Positions 39,201 to 49,285 of a DNA stretch of 64,000 nucleotides are shown piece by piece. The DNA is from Tubulanus polymorphus. Lineage: Eukaryota > Nemertea > Palaeonemertea > Tubulaniformes > Tubulanidae. Under the pieces are notes generated by a model, which worked only from the letters and a program-made list of their open reading frames with translations, did no database searches and was not told the DNA's origin. The DNA lies in NCBI RefSeq assembly GCF_964204645.1, contig NC_134031.1:10518501-10582500 (forward strand). The letters are read 5' to 3'. How positions within the stretch are numbered: position 1 is the stretch's first letter; each line of letters opens with the position of its first letter. Made by a program: the position numbers and the translations under genes.

Positions 39201-39915
39201 TCCCCCGCTGGTTCGGATAAAACTGAACGGGACGGAGATACATTGCGAGCCAGGGAAGCCCCCATCGTCTGGGGCAACCCACAATTGCTCGCGACAGGAA
39301 CGACCCCAGAAGTAATTGCCGCTTCTGGGACCGGATCCTCATTGAAATCAGACCCTACCGCAGCATCCAGGAATTCAGAGTCAGAATTCCGAAAAACTGA
39401 GTGGGCTGGCGAACTTCTAACCGGACAATCAGGAATAGGCTTACCTGTTGTAGAGGTTGCAGCGACTTGTTGCGACGAAGATAACAAGTTTAAAATTTTC
39501 TCCTCAAATACATGGAAATCCTTCTGAGTCAGGTATTTTCCAGTATCCAGACGATCATGCCGACTTCGGTGACGGTCCCTCGAACGGGATCGCGACCTAC
39601 TAGAAGAATCGCTTTCATCGCTAACCGACGTCGACGAACGATGAGAAGACCGACGGCAAAACTTCCGACAATAACGATCGTAGTCCCTCTTGCGATCAAA
39701 CCTTGATCTGCGAGAAGGAGATCTTGCTCGTTTATTAGGCTCACGGCGTCTGAAACTAGTGGGAGAGCGAGCTCTATCCCTGGAGCGACGATCAGAATCA
39801 GACGATGAACGTACCGGATGTTTTGAACCGGACGACGTCTGGACCGGACCGGTGCCCGAACCGGACCGAACCGATGCCCGACCCGGTACCGACCGAACCG
39901 GTGCGGCCGTTCGCG
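36140..39915 (-). pseudogene. DIRS copy B gag-RT-RNase H polyprotein, frameshifted
   Basis: One reading frame is open from about 39915 (serine/arginine-rich segment with SRSRSRDRHRSRHDR near 39545-39590) through a capsid-like part to reverse transcriptase. RT boxes visible in order are RTVIDLSSLN, ASLDLKDAYFQVP, LPFGLSTAPWVF and the catalytic YLDD (37538-37549). At about 37490 a single-base shift moves the coding to another frame (36463-37485), which carries the RT thumb and RNase H (FTDASHQGWGAH, NFLEMLAVWKAL, ATDNS, ADALSR) and DLFATRFN. A second shift, a five-G run where six would be expected (near 36550), restores the first frame for DAFSLDWSGMHAYAFPP and the tail. The two shifts compensate each other. 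Confidence 0.88.
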
Positions 39916-40356
39916 ACTACCGCGGCGCGCGCTCGGTTCCGAATATGTAGTCTGAACCGGCCGAACCGGTGAACGACCGGAGACCGGTGAATGACCGGAG
40001 ACCGGTGCCGGTGAACCAGCGTTCCTCCCCGGTGAACGGAGTTGGGAAGCCGATCGTACCTGAACGACCGGCGACCGCTCCGCTTTACGATAAGAAACAG
40101 GATTAGAAACGTCGGTTGGCACATCGGCCGAAACCGACGAATCCCTGCTAACTCAACGACGATCTCTTAGTTTAAGAGCCTTATCGGCCCGAAGCCAAAG
40201 GTCCTCGGACCACACAACGCAAATCTTGCAAGGATTGCTCCTTGCACATATTTGACCGGATTTGCGCCTGCACGACGCACATGAACCGTGGTTGTCCCAG
40301 GCGCCAAACAAATGCCCGCATCCCTCCCCGCCACGATGCTGACCCTTAGGTGGCAT
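39529..40356 (-). pseudogene. DIRS copy B gag N-terminal ORF with zinc finger
   Basis: It starts at an ATG (40356) and has a cysteine/histidine cluster typical of DIRS gag N-termini: CGH, HGSCASCRRKSGQIC and CKIC. A TGA at 40153-40155 interrupts the frame; copy C has CGA there, so this is a probable CpG decay. After the stop the same frame continues to 39529 with proline/serine repeats (SGHSPVSGRSPVRPVQ). It overlaps the arginine/serine-rich start of the next frame by nearly 390 nt; the same overlap is present in copy C. Confidence 0.8.
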
Positions 40357-40564
40357 AATTTAATTATCCTGTTACAAATCAAAACAATTCAATTCAATCA
40401 AATTATATTTGTAAATAAAATTCTTACGGAAAAATAGAAACCAGGGATAACCCCCAAACCGAACAGACTCACCGTTATGAGAGTGAAAACTCCCTAATAT
40501 CCTAATTCCCAGATTTTTACGGCGAAAAAATCCAACGCGTTCTACTGCGAGAACGCCAAGAAAA

Positions 40565-40700
40565 AAGATGGCGGATTTCGCCTGTGGCTAAATGCAATAC
40601 CGCAGGGCCGGGTCGTATAGAAAAACCATTGGCGATCAATCCAAATTTAGAAAATATTGGCATAAACCATAGGAAAGGGTACAGTACTCGACGGAAATAT
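40565..40700. repeat. DIRS copy B inverted terminal repeat, 5' side
   Basis: AAAAAGATGGCGGATTTCGC to GACGGAAATAT, the reverse complement of the repeat at the other end. The same terminus occurs in copy A (25135-25280) and copy C (63440-63580). Confidence 0.9.
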
Positions 40701-41180
40701 GTTGGCGGTACCACATTACGGGCCGCAGAGACATATATCCACAGACACACGGTTGGCCAACAGATTAGTATACACATGCCGCTAACGAAAATGATTGCAT
40801 TTAAAAGTAGATCGTGAAGCACATATATGGTCATACCAATCTATCAACACGTGGATACAAACAATGAGCACTAATCCGGTAATTTAATATTAGAAACAAC
40901 AGATCCCAATGATTTAATAATGCAAACAGTGGTAAAGACTCAACTACTATGAGAATGACATCGGCACTGTTTTCAATGTGACATATGTAAACACATGAAG
41001 AAGCGACTCGACTTATACACCGACTATAGCCCTAGCACAACTTTTTAAACTGAAAATTTGACCTCGACTTATACACCGGGTCGACTTGTACACCGGAAAA
41101 TACGGTATGGTACGATTACCACACTCAAACGTGGTGAACAGATAATAAGATAAGAACCCACTATTTACAAATTACAAGAA
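40701..41180. other. Intron sequence between two elements
   Basis: Remaining UBR4 intron between DIRS copy B and the Penelope-like element. It holds three copies of TCGACTTATACACCG or a one-base variant at 41008, 41064 and 41081, the last followed by GGAAAATACGGTA, which looks like the end of an old DNA transposon. No gene was seen. Confidence 0.5.
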
Positions 41181-41310
41181 ATCTAAAATCGAGAATTTAT
41201 TAATTGAAACAATCTTAAATATAAGAACACGAAGTTTCGATCTCACACTAGAGATCATCGTCAGGTGTGAGATATTGACTTAAAACAGGGGTATATATAC
41301 AGAGGAGAAC
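41181..41310 (-). repeat. Penelope-like terminal repeat with hammerhead-like motif, 3' side
   Basis: On the minus strand this repeat has the same sense as the coding remnant. It contains CTGACGA (complement of 41258-41264), a GATCTC/GAGATC hairpin and GAAAC. That is the arrangement of a hammerhead ribozyme core, a feature known from Penelope-like terminal repeats. It is 130 bp long and inverted relative to 49286-49415. Confidence 0.75.
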
Positions 41311-41334
41311 AGGTTAATTGAGTAAATTGGTGAG

Positions 41335-41807
41335 TGTTGCGGCAAATCCTTCCCTTGTTTTAGTGTTTGGCCTGGGTGGTGGTGTTGCGCCACATGATGT
41401 ACGGAAGTGGTGATGGTTTTGCTTCGTGGCAATTTGGATCAATCGTTTCTTTTAGTTTTTTAGCGCACATCTTTTTAGAAGTTTTAGCGATCAAATGATT
41501 TGGTAAGACGTTTTACGACTCACATATATTATCTAAAACATTTGCCATTCTTTCTGAGTAATTATATTTTTGTACTAAGCTTTGGGTTTTGCTTTCTCTA
41601 AAGTTTTTGAGACTTTGATTTTAGTGCCTTATGATATCCATAGATGGCAGCACCTGAATATGTTTGATATGCAATTTTTAGTAAATGCTTTATTTTGTTT
41701 GACTTGCGGTCAATTGTGACGTTTCATTTAAAGAAGAATTAACTACGCTATGCATTGCAAACAAAGTGATCGCGTTTTAGTGGATTAACTCAGTTGCACG
41801 AGGAACA
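41335..41807 (+). repeat. BEL/Pao 5' LTR
   Basis: 473 bp, TG...CA borders, preceded by the target duplication GTGAG. It is nearly the same as 42537-43008 and similar to 48072-48568. Confidence 0.9.
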
Positions 41808-41879
41808 TTATTGACAAAACAGCATCGTGATGAGCTGTTAGAAAATGGATAGCGCAAACTACTATGATGGCTGCTCGAA

Positions 41880-42519
41880 GAGTCTGAAACAAAATTGATA
41901 AATCTAAGACATGAGGAGGAGCTGCGTGCGTTAAGCATTAAAAAGGACCTCGCTTGTGCGCAAGCAGAGCTCCAATCGATAGAAAAGATTGAATACGAGC
42001 AGTGTAGTAATTCTACACCACGATCGGCCGAGTGTGGCTTCAGCGAGAACTGAATGCCAGAATGCGATTCTCGATATCACAAGAGTTCGACTGCTAGAAT
42101 ACCCTGACAATATTAGGCGACTCGTCGGTAAGTTACCGTACGGCCTCCAGGAACAATGGAGGAACATAGTCTGCGGGCTTAAGGACAGACACCAGACGGT
42201 AACATTCGGGAAATTTGTGAGCTTCGTACGAAAAGAGGCACGTAAGATCTGCGACCTAATTTATGGCAGAATCACGATCGCATCAGTCAACCCCTACGTC
42301 GAAAGAAGGAAAGATAAACGGCCGACGTCGGCAAGGGCTTCGGTCAGCGGCAGCACAAGGTCCAGTTGTGTCTACTGTAAAAGTGACAGCCACACAATAG
42401 ATAACTGTGACTCATTGAAAATGAAACCATTAGACGAAAGATTGAAAACGTTTAGAAGTCAGAATCTTTGTTTTGCATGCGGGAAAGCTGGACACAGAGC
42501 TCAGCTCTGTAGAAACTAA
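41880..42519 (+). pseudogene. BEL/Pao gag, first (duplicated) copy
   Basis: It has the C-terminal gag part with KLPYGLQEQWRN, FVSFVRKEARKI and two CCHC knuckles (CVYCKSDSHTIDNC and CFACGKAGHRAQLC). It ends abruptly at the duplication junction (about 42517), where the sequence returns to the LTR flank. The N-terminal coiled-coil part (near 41880-42050) is in a different frame. Confidence 0.85.
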
Positions 42520-42536
42520 TTGAGTAAATTGGTGAG

Positions 42537-43008
42537 TGTTGCGGCAAATCCTTCCCTTGTTTGAGTGTTTGGCCTGGGTGGTGGTGTTGCGCCACCTGAT
42601 GTGCGGAAGTGGTGATGGTTTTGCTTCGTGGCAATGTGGATCAATCGTTTCTTTTAGTTTTTTAGCGTACATCTTTTTAGAAGTTTTAGACGGTGATATG
42701 ATTTGGTAAGACGTTTTACAACTCACATATATTATCTAAAACATTTGCCATTCTTTCTGAGTAGTTATATTTTTGTACTAAGCTTTGGGTTTTGCTTTCT
42801 CTAAAGTTTTTGAGACTGATTTTAGTGCCTTATGATATCCATAGATGGCAGCACCTGAATATGTTTGATATGCAATTTTTAGTAAATGCTTTATTTTGTT
42901 TGACTTGCAGTCAATTGTGATGTTTCATTTAAAGAAGAATTAACAACGCTATGCATTGCAAACAAAGTGATCGCGTTTTAGTGGATTGACTCAGTTGCAC
43001 GAGGAACA
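42537..43008 (+). repeat. BEL/Pao internal LTR copy
   Basis: 472 bp, 1202 bp downstream of the 5' LTR and carried by the tandem duplication. It is preceded by the same 20 bp of Penelope-like flank (TAATTGAGTAAATTGGTGAG) as the 5' LTR, so it is a segmental copy and not a separate insertion. A few substitutions separate the two. Confidence 0.9.
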
Positions 43009-43059
43009 TTATTGACAAAACGGCATCGTGATGAGCTGTTAGAAAATGGATAGCGCAAA

Positions 43060-43804
43060 CTACTATGATGGCTGCTCGAAGAGTCTGAAAGAAAATGGAT
43101 AAATCTAAGACATGAGGAGGAGCTGCGTGCGTTAAGCATTAAAAAGGACCTCGCTTGTGCGCTAGCAGAGCTCCAATCGATAGAAAAGATTGAATACGAG
43201 CAGTGTAGTAATTCTACACCACGATCGGCCGAGTGTGGCTTCAGCGAGAACTGAATGCCAGAATGCGATTCTCGATATCACAAGAGTTCAACTGCTAGAA
43301 TACCCTGACAATATTAGGCGACTCGTCGGTAAGTTACCGTACGGCCTCCAGGAACGATGGAGGAACATAGTCTGCGGGCTTAAGGACAGACACCAGACGG
43401 TAACATTCGGGGAATTTGTGAGCTTCGTACGAAAAGAGGCACGTAAGATCTGCGACCTAATTTATGGCAGAATCACGATCGCATCAGTCAACCCCTACGT
43501 CGAAAGAAGGAAAGATAAACGGCCGACGCCGGCAGGGGCTTCGGTCAGCGGCAGCACAAGGTCCAGTTGTGTCTACTGTAAAAGTGACAGCCACACAATA
43601 GATAACTGTGACTCATTGAAAATGAAACCATTAGACGAAAGATTGAAAACGTTTAGAAGTCAGAATCTTTGTTTTGCATGCGGGAAAGCTGGACACAGAG
43701 CTCAGCTCTGTAGAAACAGGCTGACTTGCATGTGTAAAAGGCGACACGGATCAGTGCTTCACACGGAGCCTCCCGATTCCGTTGAGGTGAAAGAAAACCA
43801 ATAA
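43060..43804 (+). pseudogene. BEL/Pao gag, second copy
   Basis: The N-terminal helical, charged part (EEELRALSIKKDL, ELQSIEKIEYEQ; about 43080-43250) ends in a stop, and the rest continues in another frame at 43190-43804. The central gag portion appears deleted. Two CCHC zinc knuckles (CX2CX4HX4C) and a third cysteine/histidine group (CMCKRRHGSVLH) follow. The frame stops just before the protease frame. Confidence 0.87.
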
Positions 43805-44571
43805 TGCGAAACCTAGTGGAGCAACCAGTGCAAGAGACAGGAGACGGGCACGGCACAATGGCCCTGATACCGGTCAGAGTCCGAGCTAAAGACAGACTTT
43901 CAGAAATAGTCACGTATGCGTTCCTTGACCCGGGAAGTTCGATATCTTTCTGCACCGCCGAAATAATCAGAGAGCTACAGATTCCTGCAAGGAAGGTGAA
44001 CATCAGCGTAGGAACCGTCAGCTGTCCCGAAGGAAAACCGTTGCGAACAGACAAAGTCGTCGGTCTAGAAATAAGGTCATTTGCGGAAAACCACGACTCG
44101 GTTAGACTCCCGCCTGTGTTCTCTATCGGTAAAATACCAGTGACAGAAGAATACATGGTGATGGAGGAGGAAATCAGAAGTTGGCCAAACCTTGAAGGCA
44201 TCAGCGCACCAGCCAAGATCGGAAAAGCAGTCAAGTTGCTTATCGGAAGCAATGTTCCTGATGCGTTCCTGCCGGTCCAAACAATCACCGGCCCCAGCGG
44301 CGGACCTTATGTGGTCAATACTAAACTCGGCTGGGTCACCTGGGGCATCGTCAGAAAAACTCGTCAGTCCATGGCTAAGGCTCACATGATAGTCACGAGT
44401 TCGATATCGGATAACCAGCAGTTGCGCGAAAACGATCGTCACCTGAAAGAAACGTTCAACCACGACTTTCCGGAAAGAATAATTGAAGACAGGCAGCAGT
44501 GGTCGCAAGAGGACAAAGCCTTCATGGATAAGATAAGCGGCAAAGTCGAGCTTGTGAACGGCCATTATTAG
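43804..44571 (+). pseudogene. BEL/Pao aspartic protease and linker
   Basis: 255 codons. The protease active-site region is FLDPGSSISF, a form of the D-S/T-G motif with proline and glycine, as often found in BEL/Pao. Downstream are EEEIRSWPNLEGI, LLIGSNVPDAFLPV and YVVNTKLGWVTWG, markers of the BEL/Pao pol N-terminal part. The frame ends at a TAG after NGHY, where related elements continue with the reverse transcriptase. Confidence 0.87.
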
Positions 44572-45666
44572 ATACCTCTGCCTCTGAAGGACGTGAAGTT
44601 GCCAACAGGTCGATGGCCATGACTCGTTTGAGTAGCCTAAAGAGAAGGCTTAACGCCGACACGAAGTTCCGAGAAAATTACACGTCTTTCATGCAGTCAG
44701 TTATCAAAAAGGGATACGCTGAAATCGTGCCTGATTGCGAATTAAACAAAGAGACAGGCGCTTGGTACCTACCGCACCACGGGTGGACCACCCAAAGAAG
44801 AGCAAGATAAGACAGGTTTTCGATTGCGCGGCGAAGTACCATGGAGTTTCTCTAAATGATGCACATATGCAGGGACCCAATTTGACTAATGCCCTTGTCG
44901 GTTTTCTCCTCAGATTCAGGCAAAATCAAGTAGCGGTCACAGCGGACATCGAGGCAATGTTCCACCAAGTTTTAGTGCCTAAAGAAGACAGAGATTATCT
45001 TAGGTTCCTGTCGTGTAAAGACGGAGACCTCAATTCTGAGCCCACCTGTTACCGCATGAAAGTACACCTTTTCGGCAGTGTCTCATCGCCTACATGCGTA
45101 AATCTAGCCTTACGTCGTACAGCCGAGAATGGAGGCGTCGTAAGACCCGAAGCTGTAGAAGGAATTAAGCGTTCATTCTCCGTATATGACTGCCTGAAGA
45201 CTCTCAATTCTGACGAAGAAGCCATCCGCATCCTGGGAGACATCATATACGTATGTCAGGAAGGCGGTTTCCACCTTCACAAATAAAAAGTAATAGTTGC
45301 ACCGTCATGAAAGCGTTCTCACACGAAGAATGGTCACCAAGCGTCGATTTAGGCTTGGACAATACTCGACTACCAACAGAGCGTGCCCTAGGTGTCACCT
45401 GGGACGTCGAAAACGACAGTCTAACCTTTAACATTAGCTTGGATCGAAACAAACCTGCCACTCGTCAGGGTATTTTGTCAGTCATTAGTTCGGTTTATGA
45501 CCCCTTAGGGCTAGTGTTGCCATATATTCTGCCAGCCAAGATCCTGCTGCAAGAGTTGTGCAGAGACAGCATCGGATGGGACGAAGCCATCACCCGAGAC
45601 CAACAAAGGCGATTTGAAGCCTGGGCCGACGGAATTATTGCCCTAGAACTAGTCATGATTCCATGA
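44572..45666 (+). pseudogene. BEL/Pao reverse transcriptase, active site altered
   Basis: Pieces in several frames give an almost complete BEL/Pao RT: LKRRLNAD (44640), IRQVFDCAAKYHGVSLND, MQGPNLTNALVGFLLRFR, TADIEAMFHQV, YRMKVHLFGSVSSPTC and LALRRTAENGG. The catalytic YVDD position reads SVYD (before CLKTLNS, about 45185-45200), so one active-site aspartate is lost. The thumb/connection follows at 45253-45666 with SSVYDPLGLVLPYILPAK. It is certainly inactive. Confidence 0.87.
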
Positions 45667-45689
45667 TGCCTCGCCCCTTAATGATCAGA

Positions 45690-46280
45690 CGCGCTCAAGT
45701 ACCAACTCCACTTCTTCACCGACGCAAGTAAAACGGGGTATGGCGTTGTTTGTTATTCGTGAGTAGCTGACCCGTCCGGCAACGTCACGTGTAGATTGGT
45801 AATCTCGAAATTTAGGGTTGCGCCTCTAAAGAAGATAACCATGCCACACATGGAGCTCACCGCTACGACTGTTGCAGTTCGTTTGCACAGCATGGAGCAA
45901 GAGAACTAGATATCGAGTTCGACAAAGTCTTCTACTGGACTGACGGAAAGAGTTCCTAAGATATATGATACGGCAAATGATACGGAGAGATACCAAACAT
46001 TCGTGACGAACCGAGTAAATGTTTTAAGAGATGGCAGTCAAGTTTCTCAGTGGCGATATATCGACACAAAGCTCAACCCAGCAGACTTCGTCTCGAGAGG
46101 TTTGCAACCAAGCAAGTCCCCAGTAAAGGATGAGATCTGGTTTAACAGACCAGAATTCCTCATCAAAGACCAATCGGATTGGCCGCTTGACGTCGTGGAT
46201 CGAAGTCAAGTCGACAGTAGCGTATTACACAGCCTATTGATAAGCTCATTGAACAATACTCAGATTGGTGGCGTCTGAAG
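45690..46280 (+). pseudogene. BEL/Pao RNase H and downstream pol
   Basis: FFTDASKTGYG (about 45712) is the first RNase H aspartate motif, followed by an in-frame stop and then PHMELTATTVAVRL with the glutamate. After another shift, the frame 46003-46278 has WRYIDTKLNPADFVSRGL, typical of the end of this region in BEL/Pao pol. Confidence 0.82.
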
Positions 46281-46589
46281 CGTGGTGTGGCGTGGCTCCT
46301 ACTGTTTGCAAAAAGACTCCGTAAATTGGCCGAGGTAAGAAAACTTTGCCCGCGAAAAAACCCCCTGGAGCGACAACCGCGTTCCTAAATCGATCCGTCA
46401 TAGAGGAGGCAGAGTTGCTCCTAGTAAGGCATTCGCAACGGAAGACCTTCAGCTCCGAGCACGAGCAGCTGAAAACAGATGCACGGGTAAAACGAGCTAG
46501 CCAGCTGCAAGGTCTCGACGTTAACTGAACGATGAAGTGATTCGGGTCAGTGGTCGTCTTGAATGCGCAAATAGTGCCTTTCGACCAGA

Positions 46590-47190
46590 AACACCAAATT
46601 GTATTATCAAAAACCTCTCGCATAAGACCCGCACAGAGCCATAGGGCACATGGGCAAGAATTCTATCCTGCGATATGTGAGGCAAAGGTTCTGGATTACT
46701 CATTGCGCCGGCGTAATCAAATCAATAATAGCGAAGTGCGTCGATTGCCGGAAATATCCTGACGATAAGGTCGACCAAAAGATGGCCGACTTACCGAAAG
46801 AGCGTTTAGTGGCCGACAAACAACAGTTGTCAAACACCGGCGTGGATTACTTCAGCCCCTTCGATGTAAAAGCTGGGCGCAGCGTTGCGAAGCGCTATGG
46901 CGTCGTTTTAACGTTTATGGCCAGCAGGGTCATTCACCTGTAAGTCGCGAATTCGTTAGATACGGATTCATGTATCAACGCTATAAGGCGCTTTATATCT
47001 AGGCGTGGGGCGATTGAAAAAATTCGGTCTGATAACGGCACCAACCTAGTTGGCCCCAGTGCCGACATGAAGCGTGCGTTGGTGAGTCTGGATAAGGATA
47101 AGATATCACGGTTTTGCCTCGAAAAGCATTTCGAGTGGAGGTTTAACCCTCCGCAAGCCTCACATTTCGGCGGAACGAATGATGAGATCG
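46590..47190 (+). pseudogene. BEL/Pao integrase, broken
   Basis: The zinc-binding part (RQRFWITHC, CVDCRKYP) is followed by the catalytic core with GVDYFSPFDVK (first Asp), IRSDNGTNLVG (second Asp, about 47020) and FNPPQASHFGG. Two residues are lost at a shift just before the catalytic glutamate region (ERMMRSARK, near 47176). At least three frames are needed to read it. Confidence 0.83.
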
Positions 47191-47713
47191 GCACGCAAAA
47201 TTCTGTTCCACTTGTTGGGCGGACAATCGAAAGCCCTGAATGACAAAATGCTTAGCACAGCGTTTTGCGAAGCGGAGTCGATACTCAACAAACGTCTGCT
47301 GTATGACCTGGACATGAACAACCCTAACGATTCGAGACCCATCACACCAAATCATCGCTCCGAATCCGAAATCAGATTTCCCAATCGGCATCTTCTCGAA
47401 AGAAGATGGGTATGAGAAGCCTAGATGGCGTCAGGTTCAATACTTGGCATCATTGTTCTGGAAAAGATGGTGTGAGGAATATATGGCGCTGCTTCAAGTT
47501 TGGTCAAAATTGTCTCGGTCGCGTCGAAACGTCGCAGTTGGGGACGTTGGCCTCATTATGGATTCATCAGTGCATAACTCATGGGCCCACAGTAGGGTAG
47601 TCAGAGTTGAGCGTGACTCTAAAGGTTATCTTCGAGCTGCATCCATGAAAACAGCACTTAGTGAATTCCGCAGACCGGTAGCCAAGCTATGCGTATTAGT
47701 AGAAGCAGACTAG
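47179..47713 (+). pseudogene. BEL/Pao integrase C-terminal domain
   Basis: It reads FCEAESILNKRLL and NPNDSRPITPNH, then after a shift FWKRWCEEYMALLQ, VAVGDVGLIMD and VVRVERDSKGYLRAA. This is the order of the C-terminal domain found in BEL/Pao polyproteins. The frame ends in TAG at about 47711. Confidence 0.85.
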
Positions 47714-48071
47714 CTGTAAGACTTTGCGCCCTCGTACCTAGCATTTAATCTGTCATTTTAACTATGTTGCTGCAATAACTCGTGTTTTAGGACAATCGGT
47801 TTGCTCTACCTATTAAAACAAGTGCACTGTTTTTTAAATTCTTTATACATGTAATCTATATTGTATTTTAGTAGTTATGTAGTGATCTAGTTTAGTATAA
47901 TCGATGCAAGGATTCTACCCCCTTTAAGGAGGTTTTTTAGTGTTTTGAGTTGCATTTATGTGGTTGTGTTAAGTGAAATAAGTCATAATTTGCTGTATGT
48001 TTAGAGTCGTCGAAGCATTTAAGCGGTTATGTAAGGATGTCATAGGACCTAGCCCTATTGGGGGGCTGGTG
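47714..48071 (+). other. BEL/Pao 3' untranslated part
   Basis: Non-coding AT-rich stretch between the end of pol and the 3' LTR. It ends in a G-rich tract (TTGGGGGGCTGG) in the position of a polypurine tract. Confidence 0.75.
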
Positions 48072-48568
48072 TGTTGCGGCAAATTCTTCCCTTGTTTTAG
48101 TGTTTGGCCTGGGTGGTGGTGTTGCGCCACCTGGTGTGCGGAAGTGGTGATGGTTTTGCTTCGTGGCAATTTGGATCAATCGTCTCTTTAGTTTTTTAGC
48201 GTACATCTTTTTAGAAGTTTTAGACCGTCATATGTTTTGGTAAGACGTTTTACGACTCACATATATTATCTAAAACATTTGCCATTCTTTCTGAGTAGTT
48301 ATATTTTTGTACTAAGCGTTTGAGTTTGCCTTCAGAGCCTTTCTCTAAAGTTTTTGAGACTTTGATTTTAGTGCCTTATGATATCCATAGATGGCAACAC
48401 CTGTTTGTCAGTTTTTGAATATGTTTGATATGCAATTTTTAGTAAATGCTTTATTTTGTTTGACTTGCAGTCAATCGTGACATTTCATTTAAAGAAGAAT
48501 AAACTACGCTACGCATTGCAAACAAAGTGATCGTGTTTTAGTGGATTGATTCAGTTGCACGAGGAACA
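48072..48568 (+). repeat. BEL/Pao 3' LTR
   Basis: 497 bp, TG...CA borders, followed by the target duplication GTGAG. It is somewhat longer than the other copies because of short insertions, for example around 48325 and 48405. Confidence 0.9.
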
Positions 48569-48576
48569 GTGAGTAA

Positions 48577-49276
48577 CTAATTAGTGTTTGGCAGGCAAGA
48601 AGTAATATACTTAGAAAGAAGGGAATTGCGAGGAGAAAAGCCATTATTTAAATTGGTACTAATATCTGAGTGACGAGTAATTAGGGCAGACTCAACTATG
48701 TGGCGTTTAGTGTAATTGCTGGAAGTATAAATAATTTCGGCTTTATCAAAATTAAAACGATGACCAGTGTTCCAAACGTGATTGGCTACGCCAATAGCTG
48801 GTTTTTGATTTATTATATCCTTTTCGTGTTCCGAAATTCGAGTTTATAAACCACAACCAGTTTCTCCAAAGTACATTTTATCACAGCCAAAGCTAGGAAT
48901 TTTGTAAACTCTGCAGTCCAAAGGTTTAGATTGATTGTTTTTTACCTAAGTCTTGCTAATTTTGTTTTCATACATGAAAATGATTTGTTTATCCAATAAA
49001 GGGAGAGAGTGACGAAAATTTTCCAAAACAGGTACATACGGAACTACAATGAATTCTGAAATGTGTTTTTTATTTTCTGGAGGTTTAGAATTAAAGAAAG
49101 TACGTTAAGCCTTAGAAATAGCGATTTTCAAAATGTGATCAGGGTAAGCCAATTTTTTAAGACAGTTGGATATATGGTCAAATTCAGCCGAAAGGAAGGT
49201 TTCATCACAGATCTGCAGTGCACGAAGAAAGAGGCCTTGAGCGAGACCAATTTTGATTGATTTAGCAGAAAACGAA
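48577..49276 (-). pseudogene. Penelope-like RT end plus GIY-YIG endonuclease
   Basis: One frame read through three stop codons. It begins with KIGLAQGLFLRALQICDE, the typical end of a Penelope-like RT, passes HISEFIVVPYVPVL and a linker, and enters a GIY-YIG nuclease: CRVYKIPSFGC, MYFGET (YIG position), TRISEHEKD, then ANHVWNTGHRF and VESALI. It stops at TAG 48577-48579, next to the BEL/Pao insertion point. The RT catalytic core is missing: the copy is 5'-truncated where it meets the terminal repeat at 49286. Confidence 0.88.
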
Positions 49277-49285
49277 AATAAACAC

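Larger units (their letters stand above)
34632..40700 (-). mobile_element. DIRS retrotransposon copy B, near full length
   Basis: A 6.07-kb tyrosine-recombinase retrotransposon lying antisense to the coordinates and in the same sense as UBR4. It shows the diagnostic DIRS architecture: inverted terminal repeats (34632-34795 and 40565-40700), an internal complementary region (34851-34940) that joins the sequences of both outer ends, gag, reverse transcriptase, RNase H and a tyrosine recombinase instead of an integrase. Such elements replicate through circular intermediates and do not leave classical target duplications. The copy is damaged by one nonsense codon and two single-base shifts, yet still largely alignable to a working element. 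Confidence 0.93.
41335..48568 (+). mobile_element. BEL/Pao LTR retrotransposon, degenerate, with internal duplication
   Basis: LTRs starting TGTTGCGG and ending GAGGAACA occur at 41335-41807 and 48072-48568, with the 5-bp target duplication GTGAG at 41330-41334 and 48569-48573. The interior encodes, in order, a BEL/Pao gag with zinc knuckles, an aspartic protease, reverse transcriptase, RNase H, integrase and the C-terminal domain usual in this superfamily. Many stops and shifts make it non-functional. A tandem duplication of about 1.2 kb (41316-42516 and 42518-43718) adds a third LTR and a second gag. A purine run GGGGGG precedes the 3' LTR, as expected of a polypurine tract. Confidence 0.92.

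Noticed and set aside
34632-40700. Ngaro-type element instead of DIRS
   Set aside because: Ngaro elements have split direct repeats; here the termini are inverted and an internal complementary region is present.
43653-44565. Minus-strand frames of 162-211 codons
   Set aside because: Shadows of the BEL/Pao gag and protease frames.
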